Position numbers and translations under genes: made by a program. A DNA stretch of 53,420 nt from Sphingomonas lycopersici (lineage in GTDB: Bacteria; Pseudomonadota; Alphaproteobacteria; Sphingomonadales; Sphingomonadaceae), in NCBI RefSeq assembly GCF_026130605.1, contig NZ_JANFAU010000020.1, forward strand, positions 1 through 53,420, read 5' to 3'. Numbering within the stretch: position 1 is the first letter of the stretch; the number at the start of each line of letters is the position of its first letter. The notes beneath the pieces are model-generated. The model worked only from the letters and a program-made list of their open reading frames with translations. It ran no database searches and was not told where the DNA came from. Positions 48,664 through 53,420 of the stretch are shown here, in pieces.

Positions 48664-49319
48664 CGCTGATCGTCGCCTGCGGGCTGAAGCGCGAGGCGCG
48701 GATCGTCGCCCGCGCCAGCGGCGATGTCGTGACGGTGATCGGCGGCGGCGATGCGATGCGGCTTGAGGCGGCGCTGGAGCGTGCGGCATCCGCCGCTCGC
48801 GCTGAGCTTGTCGAAGGATCTGCCGCTATCATCCTGTCGTGCGGCATCGCGGGCGCGCTCGTGCCGTCGCTCGAACCCGGCGAAATCGTGATCGACGGCG
48901 ATGCGGCTGTGGTCGAGCGACTGGGTCAGGCGCTGCCCCGCGCGCATCGCGGAACGATCGCCGGGAGCGACACGATCGCCGCGACCGTCGCCGAGAAACG
49001 GGCGCTCGCCCAGCGCACCGGCGCGCTCGCGGTCGATATGGAGACCCATGTCGCCGCGCGTGTCGCCGCGCGACATGGGCTGCGCTTCGCTGCGTTGCGG
49101 GTGATCTCCGACCGCGCGACCGACGATCTGCCGCCTGCCGCACTGGTCGGAATGCGCCCCGACGGCGGGATGGCGCTCGGTGCGGTGCTGGCGTCGCTGG
49201 CACGCAACCCCGGGCAGCTTCCCGCACTGATCCGCACCGGGCGGCAGGCCGACCGCGCGTTCAGCAGTCTGTCACAAGCGTTCGAGGCGATCATCCGCGC
49301 CGGGATCGATCGCCTCTAA
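48660..49319 (+). CDS. hpnG: Hopanoid-associated phosphorylase HpnG
   Basis: A protein of 219 residues from GTG 48660, overlapping the shc stop. It belongs to the purine nucleoside phosphorylase/MTA-SAH nucleosidase superfamily and, in the hopanoid path, removes adenine from adenosylhopane made by HpnH. Visible marks are IVACGLKREARI, the glycine-rich VIGGGDAMRLE, LSCGIAGAL, and ALAVDMETHVAARVAARHGLRFAALRVISDRATD, in which the METH Glu and the SDRATD Asp match catalytic residues. A half-copy of repeat family A gives ARAELVEGS at about residues 46-53. Confidence 0.9.
   Translation: MTLIVACGLKREARIVARASGDVVTVIGGGDAMRLEAALERAASAARAELVEGSAAIILSCGIAGALVPSLEPGEIVIDGDAAVVERLGQALPRAHRGTIAGSDTIAATVAEKRALAQRTGALAVDMETHVAARVAARHGLRFAALRVISDRATDDLPPAALVGMRPDGGMALGAVLASLARNPGQLPALIRTGRQADRAFSSLSQAFEAIIRAGIDRL
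48795..48817. repeat. Half-copy of repeat family A inside hpnG
   Basis: CGCTCGCGCTGAGCTTGTCGAAGG-type left arm only; the right arm is missing. It is in frame and encodes ARAELVEG. A short match could be chance, but it agrees with the left arms of the copies at 17078 and 32889 over GCTGAGC(T/C)TGTCGAAG. Confidence 0.6.
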
Positions 49320-49322
49320 CCG

Positions 49323-50468
49323 TCACGCCGCGTTCTGGACACGCTTATACCCCTCGGGGTCGGCGGCCTTGATCCGTTCGAGCTCGCGCTCGACGTGGCT
49401 CGAATAGACGTCCTCCGCCGGCCGCGCGTTCGAAAGGTCGACGTCGGGCGCCATCGCCCCCTCGGTCTTCACCCCGTTGCGCCCGAGCTTGAACATCTTG
49501 AGCGGGTGGCGGATCGCATCGGTTGCGGCGGTGCCCTCGAAGCCGCAATGCGTCATGCAGTTCGAGCATTTCTCGTACTTGCCGACGCCGTACTGCTCCC
49601 AGTCGGTGCCTTCCATCAGCTCCTTGAAGGTCGCGACATAGCCCTCGCCGAGCAGGTAGCACGGCTTCTGCCAGCCGAAGATCGTGCGCAACGGCATCGA
49701 CCAGGGGGTGCATTCATAGGTCTGGTTGCCGGCGAGGAAATCGAGGAACAACGGCGAATTGGTGAAGGTCCACGCCTTGCCGCCGTCGCCGCGCGCGAAA
49801 ACGTCGCGGAAGAAGCGCTTGGTGCGCTCACGGTTGAAGAAATGCTCCTGATCGGCGGCGCGCTCATAGGCATAGCCGGGCGAGACCGTGATCTCGACGC
49901 CCAGCGCCTCCATCTCGTCGAAGAATGCCGCCAGCCGCCCGGCGTCGGCACCATCGAACACGGTGCAATTGACCTGGACGCGGAACCCCTTCGACTTGGC
50001 GAGCTGGATCGCCTCGATCGCCACCTCATAGGTGCCCTCGCGATCGACCGCATGATCGTGCATCTGCCGGTCACCATCGAGGTGGATCGACCAGGTGAAG
50101 AACGGTGACGGCGAATATTCGTCGATCTTCTTCTTCAAAAGCAGAGCGTTGGTGCAAAGGATCACGAATTTCTTCTTCGCGATATAGCCCTTTACGATCC
50201 GCGCCATATCGCGATGCAGCAGCGGCTCGCCGCCGGCGATCGAAACCGCCGGCGCGCCGCATTCGTCGATCGCTTCCATGCATTGCTCATAGGACATGCG
50301 CTGATTGAGGATCGCGTCGGGATAATCGATCTTGCCGCAGCCGGGGCACGCCAGGTTGCAGCGGAACAGCGGCTCCAGCATCAGCACCAGCGGATAGCGC
50401 CCGCCCTTGATATGCTGCTTCAGCGTGTAGGCGCCGATCCGGGCGACTTGCGCAAGCGGTAAACTCAT
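49323..50468 (-). CDS. hpnH: Adenosyl-hopene transferase HpnH (radical SAM)
   Basis: A protein of 381 residues from ATG 50468. The radical-SAM triad is C37-x3-C41-x2-C44 in FRCNLACPGCGKIDYP; SIAGGEPLLHRD is the SAM-binding GGE motif. A C-terminal Cys group (EKCSNCMTHCGFEG) suggests a further metal site. It joins 5'-deoxyadenosyl to hopene to start C35 hopanoid side chains, after which HpnG acts. It is downstream of ispH copy 2 (10-nt gap) on the strand opposite to shc-hpnG, and its 3' end faces hpnG with a 3-bp gap. Confidence 0.96.
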   Translation of the reverse strand: MSLPLAQVARIGAYTLKQHIKGGRYPLVLMLEPLFRCNLACPGCGKIDYPDAILNQRMSYEQCMEAIDECGAPAVSIAGGEPLLHRDMARIVKGYIAKKKFVILCTNALLLKKKIDEYSPSPFFTWSIHLDGDRQMHDHAVDREGTYEVAIEAIQLAKSKGFRVQVNCTVFDGADAGRLAAFFDEMEALGVEITVSPGYAYERAADQEHFFNRERTKRFFRDVFARGDGGKAWTFTNSPLFLDFLAGNQTYECTPWSMPLRTIFGWQKPCYLLGEGYVATFKELMEGTDWEQYGVGKYEKCSNCMTHCGFEGTAATDAIRHPLKMFKLGRNGVKTEGAMAPDVDLSNARPAEDVYSSHVERELERIKAADPEGYKRVQNAA

Positions 50469-50478
50469 CCGATCAATC

Positions 50479-51444
50479 CTATTCCGCGGCCATTGCCCGT
50501 CTGAGCTGGGCCGGCAGGGTGAATTCGATTTCTTCCTTAACACCGTCCAGCTGCCGCACGGCAACCGGGCGCACCGCGGCGAGCGCGGCGATCACATTCT
50601 CCACCAGTTCATCAGGCGCGGATGCCCCGGCGGTGATGCCGACGGTCCCGACGCCGTTCAGCCATAGCGGATCGACGGCACTCCCGTCATCCACCAGATA
50701 GCTTGGCACGCCCATCTCGTCGCCGATCTCGCGTAACCGGCTCGAATTGGAGCTGTTGCGCGCGCCGACGACGATCAGGAGATCGCTCTGCCGCGCCAGA
50801 TCGCGCACCGCGGTCTGCCGGTTCTGCGTCGCATAGCAGATATCGGCGACGTCCGGCCCGACCACATCGTCGAAATGCTGGTGGAGCGCCGCGATCACCC
50901 CGCGGGTATCATCGACGCTCAGCGTGGTCTGGGTGACATAAGCGATCGGCGTATCGGTCGCGAGCGGCAGCGCGACGACGTCCTCGGCGGTCGAGACGAG
51001 ATGGACCGGCGCATCGATCTGCCCCATCGTGCCGATCACCTCGGCGTGGCCGGCGTGGCCGATCAGCACCAGCGTCCGCCCCGCCTTGACGTAGCGGCGC
51101 CCCTGCACGTGGACCTTGGTGACCAGAGGACAGGTCGCGTCGAGCACCGGCAGATCGCGCGCGGCGGCGGCCTCCTCGACCGAACGTGCGACTCCGTGCG
51201 CGCTGAACACGGTCGGCGCGCCGGCGGGAATCTCATCGAGCTCCTCGACGAAGATCGCGCCCATCGCGCGCAACCGCTCGACCACCCGCCGGTTGTGGAC
51301 GATTTCGTGCCGCACATAGACCGGCGCGCCATAGAGCTCGAGCGCGCGTTCGACGATATCGATCGCGCGGATCACCCCGGCGCAGAAACCGCGGGGGCTG
51401 GCGAGCAACACATTGAGCGGGGATGAAGCAGAATCACCGGTCAT
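50479..51444 (-). CDS. ispH: 4-hydroxy-3-methylbut-2-enyl diphosphate reductase IspH, copy 2
   Basis: A protein of 321 residues. All three cluster cysteines are present: C21 (GFCAGVIRAID), C105 (DATCPLVTK) and C203 (DICYATQNRQ), along with YVRHEIVHN, FSAHGV, GHAGHAEV and NSSNSSRL, so it looks active. It forms a probable operon with hpnH and is divergent from hpnM. The copy at 14629 differs throughout, so this is not a recent duplication. It likely supplies extra isoprenoid precursor for hopanoids, as ispH often lies in hopanoid clusters. Confidence 0.95.
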   Translation of the reverse strand: MTGDSASSPLNVLLASPRGFCAGVIRAIDIVERALELYGAPVYVRHEIVHNRRVVERLRAMGAIFVEELDEIPAGAPTVFSAHGVARSVEEAAAARDLPVLDATCPLVTKVHVQGRRYVKAGRTLVLIGHAGHAEVIGTMGQIDAPVHLVSTAEDVVALPLATDTPIAYVTQTTLSVDDTRGVIAALHQHFDDVVGPDVADICYATQNRQTAVRDLARQSDLLIVVGARNSSNSSRLREIGDEMGVPSYLVDDGSAVDPLWLNGVGTVGITAGASAPDELVENVIAALAAVRPVAVRQLDGVKEEIEFTLPAQLRRAMAAE

Positions 51445-51614
51445 CTTACGCTAAACACCATCATTTACCGGCTCCCGTGCGCTGCAGATAGTCGCTCTAT
51501 CCTCCTTACAAAAGAAAGAAATATGCGAGGCGACGCAAGTCCCTGTCGCGTCGAGGGGTGGACGCCCCTGCATTGAACACGTTACTCTAGCGGCAACCGT
51601 TTTCGGAGTGTTCG

Positions 51615-52208
51615 ATGCGTATCCCCTTCGCTGCCGCCTTGCCTTTCGCGCTGATCGCGGCCGTTCCCGCCCAGGCGCAGACCGATCCCGCGCGCACCGC
51701 GGTGCAGGGGCTGGACGACGGCCTTCTCGCGATCATGAAGGCGAAAGGAACGGTCAAGAGCCGCGCCGCGTCGATCGCCCCGGTGATCGACCGCGCCTTC
51801 GATCTGCCGCTGATGACGCGGCTTGCGGTCGGCCCGGCCTGGACCACCACCGCCCCCGCCGATCAGCAAGCGCTGGTCGCCGCGTTCCGCCGTATGACGA
51901 TCGCGCAATATGCCACCAATTTCGACGATTGGTCGGGCGAACGCTTCGTCATCGCCGATCGGATCGAGGCGCGCGGCGGCGACAAATTGGTCCGCACCAC
52001 GCTCGCCGCACCGGGCAAGGCGGATATCGCGATCAGCTATCGCCTGCGTCAGACCGGCGGGGCGTGGAAGATCATCGACGTCTTCTATCGCAATTCGATC
52101 AGCCAGGTCGCGACGCGGCGCTCGGATTTCGCGAGCGTGCTCGCCAGGGGCGGCGCGAAGGCGCTGGTCGCGCATCTCGACAGTCTCGCCGCCAAGGGTA
52201 GCTTTTGA
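51615..52208 (+). CDS. hpnM: HpnM, MlaC-like hopanoid-associated periplasmic protein
   Basis: A protein of 197 residues with a signal peptide (MRIPFAAALPFALIAAVPAQAQ). The MlaC/Ttg2D fold is seen in the conserved segments APVIDRAFDLPLMTRLAVGPAW, FRRMTIAQYATNFDDWSGERF and the end GGAWKIIDVFYRNSISQVATRRSDFASVLARGG. MlaC proteins carry lipids across the periplasm; HpnM is the hopanoid-locus version. It is followed by an MlaA-like gene with overlapping stop and start. Confidence 0.88.
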   Translation: MRIPFAAALPFALIAAVPAQAQTDPARTAVQGLDDGLLAIMKAKGTVKSRAASIAPVIDRAFDLPLMTRLAVGPAWTTTAPADQQALVAAFRRMTIAQYATNFDDWSGERFVIADRIEARGGDKLVRTTLAAPGKADIAISYRLRQTGGAWKIIDVFYRNSISQVATRRSDFASVLARGGAKALVAHLDSLAAKGSF

Positions 52209-53221
52209 CGGTCCCATTCCTTCTTCCCGTCGCGGTGCTGGTCGCCGCGCCGGTGCAGGCCCAACCGATCGACACCGCGCCCCCGGCGGCGGTCGTCGTT
52301 CCGGCACAGGCCGCGCCGCCGGTCGTCGTCGTGCCACCGCCGCCGGCCGCAACGCCGGCGAGTGCAGAGGCGCCGCGCGAGCTGGCCGATCCGCTCGCCG
52401 ATCCGGCCACGACGACCGCCGCCGCGCCGCCCACCCCCGCGGCATCGCGCCATTATCCCGGCGACCCGCTCGAAGGCTTCAATCGCGCGATGTTCGGCAT
52501 CCACCAGGGGCTCGACAAGGCGATCTATCGCCCGGCGGCGATGGGCTACAAACATATCGTGCCCAAGCCGGTGCGGTCGGGGGTGCGCAATTTCTTCAGC
52601 AACCTGACCGAGCCGGTCGTTTTCGCCAATTATCTGCTGCAATTGCGCTTCGGAAAGGCGCTGCGTCCGTTCGCGCGCTTTCTGGTCAATTCGACGATCG
52701 GGATCGGCGGGCTGTTCGACGTCGCGAAGCGCAAGCCGTTCCATATCCCGCACAAGGACAATTTCTTCGGGGATACTTTGGCCTATTATGGCGTCGGCCC
52801 CGGTCCGTATCTGTTCCTGCCGCTGGTCGGCCCGACGACGTTGCGCGACATATTGGGCGGTCCGCTCGACGGCATCGGCTGGCCGCTGGTGATCGGCGAG
52901 CCGTTCACCAACTGGCGTTATCAGTTCGGCAGCCTTGCGGTCACCGGGCTCGATCTGCGCGCCGAATCCGATGCCGATCTGCGTGCGCTGTTCAGCGGCG
53001 CGGTCGATCCTTATGCGACGCTGCGTTCGGTCTGGCTGCAGAACCGCGCGGCGGAAGTCGCGGCGCTGCATGATCACGGCACGGGAGAAACGCCCGCGAC
53101 CGAACTCGACGATCCGCTGCACGATCCCGGCGCCGGCACCGCGCCGCCGGCGGCTAAATCCGATAACCCACGGGAATTGCAGGATCCGCTAACCGATCCC
53201 GCCTCACCCGTGCCGCATTGA
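52205..53221 (+). CDS. mlaA: MlaA/VacJ family protein lacking a lipobox
   Basis: A protein of 338 residues, read from TTG 52205, which overlaps the hpnM TGA. A hydrophobic N-terminus ends VAAPVQAQP without a lipobox Cys, although MlaA is normally an outer-membrane lipoprotein; signal peptidase I cleavage is more likely. A Pro/Ala/Val-rich linker (about 20-90) leads to the MlaA core: DPLEGFNRAMFGIHQGLDKAIYRP, VRNFFSNLTEPVVFANYLLQ, RFLVNSTIGIGGLFDVA, DTLAYYGVGPGPYLFLPLVGPTTLRD. Short DPL/DP motifs recur in the linker and the tail. With HpnM it probably shuttles lipid, perhaps hopanoid, between membranes. Confidence 0.88.
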   Translation: MTVPFLLPVAVLVAAPVQAQPIDTAPPAAVVVPAQAAPPVVVVPPPPAATPASAEAPRELADPLADPATTTAAAPPTPAASRHYPGDPLEGFNRAMFGIHQGLDKAIYRPAAMGYKHIVPKPVRSGVRNFFSNLTEPVVFANYLLQLRFGKALRPFARFLVNSTIGIGGLFDVAKRKPFHIPHKDNFFGDTLAYYGVGPGPYLFLPLVGPTTLRDILGGPLDGIGWPLVIGEPFTNWRYQFGSLAVTGLDLRAESDADLRALFSGAVDPYATLRSVWLQNRAAEVAALHDHGTGETPATELDDPLHDPGAGTAPPAAKSDNPRELQDPLTDPASPVPH

Positions 53222-53275
53222 TGCCCTGATCACGACGATTGTTTCAGGGATATGACGAATTAAGTAAGGCGCCCC

Positions 53276-53420
53276 ATGACCATTAGCTTCGAAACGCCAT
53301 TGCTTGACACGATAGCCGATCCGTTGGCGCTGCGTCGTTTGCCGCCTGAGCGGTTGCGCGAGGTGGCGGACGAGCTGCGCGCGGAGACGATTTCGGCGGT
53401 GGGCCAGACCGGGGGGCATC
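53276..53420 (+). CDS. dxs: 1-deoxy-D-xylulose-5-phosphate synthase, N-terminal start (3' end outside window)
   Basis: Only the first 48 codons are visible: the start (MTISFETPLLDTIADPLALRRLP) and RLREVADELRAETISAVGQTGGH, the typical Dxs beginning just before the thiamine-diphosphate His region. Dxs makes DXP from pyruvate and glyceraldehyde 3-phosphate, the entry to the MEP pathway. TAAGTAAGG precedes the ATG by about 6 nt. Its position after the hopanoid genes fits a precursor-supply role. Confidence 0.9.
   Translation, partial: MTISFETPLLDTIADPLALRRLPPERLREVADELRAETISAVGQTGGH

Noticed and set aside
46879..48789. A 636-codon minus-strand frame opposite shc
   Set aside because: shc is unmistakable on plus with its DLDD and QW motifs; the minus frame shows no family.
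1..53420. CRISPR arrays, tRNA, rRNA, integrases or transposases
   Set aside because: I looked for regularly spaced repeats, cloverleaf arms in the gaps and typical enzyme motifs and saw none. Short palindromic repeats are dispersed, not arrayed.

Overview
The window is a GC-rich (roughly two-thirds G+C) chromosomal stretch from an alphaproteobacterium of the sphingomonad group. The strongest taxonomic signals are a serine palmitoyltransferase with its own acyl carrier protein (sphingolipid synthesis), a squalene-hopene cyclase cluster (hopanoids), the order nadD-rsfS-rlmH-envC-ctpA, the ispH-thrB-rnhA operon, and dispersed short palindromic repeats typical of sphingomonad genomes. I saw no rRNA, tRNA, CRISPR array, integrase or transposase. 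All calls come from reading the sequence and recalled family knowledge; no database search was run.

Layout. 1-2273: 3' part of smc, with a palindromic repeat read in frame in its hinge. 2347-4487: a membrane diguanylate cyclase, a DedA protein and a DJ-1/PfpI protein. 4775-10680 (minus): nadD, rsfS, rlmH, an EnvC-like LytM protein, a ctpA-type S41 protease, dsbB, coq7 and a secreted protein. 10700-13981: an aquaporin and a lower-GC membrane protein sit between nadD and proA. 14121-17043 (plus): msrB, ispH copy 1, thrB, rnhA. 17223-19228 (minus): a D-amino-acid dehydrogenase-like flavoprotein and a lysophospholipase-like hydrolase. 19278-26430 (plus): a Tad/Flp pilus cluster cpaA-cpaB-cpaC-cpaD-cpaE-tadB-tadC that lacks the tadA/cpaF ATPase at its usual place.

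26559-35327 is an envelope-lipid region: ACP and serine palmitoyltransferase, a hybrid histidine kinase, lptF-lptG, a fatty acid desaturase, and a GNAT-like protein that is a candidate bacterial ceramide synthase. Sphingomonads carry glycosphingolipids in place of LPS, so lptFG beside sphingolipid genes suggests a link between synthesis and export (inference). 35386-39364 (minus): a small secreted protein, xth, an ErpA/IscA-type protein and katG, an oxidative-stress set. 39620-45343: a TonB-dependent receptor, a DUF4403 lipoprotein, a DoxX protein and an unusual acyl-CoA dehydrogenase. 45350-46562: a MerR regulator divergent from a glutaredoxin-MauE fusion, with a mer-like operator between them.

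46720-53420 is a hopanoid/isoprenoid region: shc and hpnG on plus, hpnH and a second ispH on minus, then hpnM (MlaC-like), an MlaA-like protein and the start of dxs. IspH and Dxs feed the isoprenoid precursor pathway, Shc and HpnG/HpnH make and extend hopanoids, and the Mla-like pair probably handles lipid movement between membranes.

A second layer is a set of short palindromic repeats of at least five families. Several are read in frame inside genes (smc, the envC-like gene, probably hpnG). One 25-bp palindrome is nested inside two unrelated larger repeats, with direct repeats at its borders.
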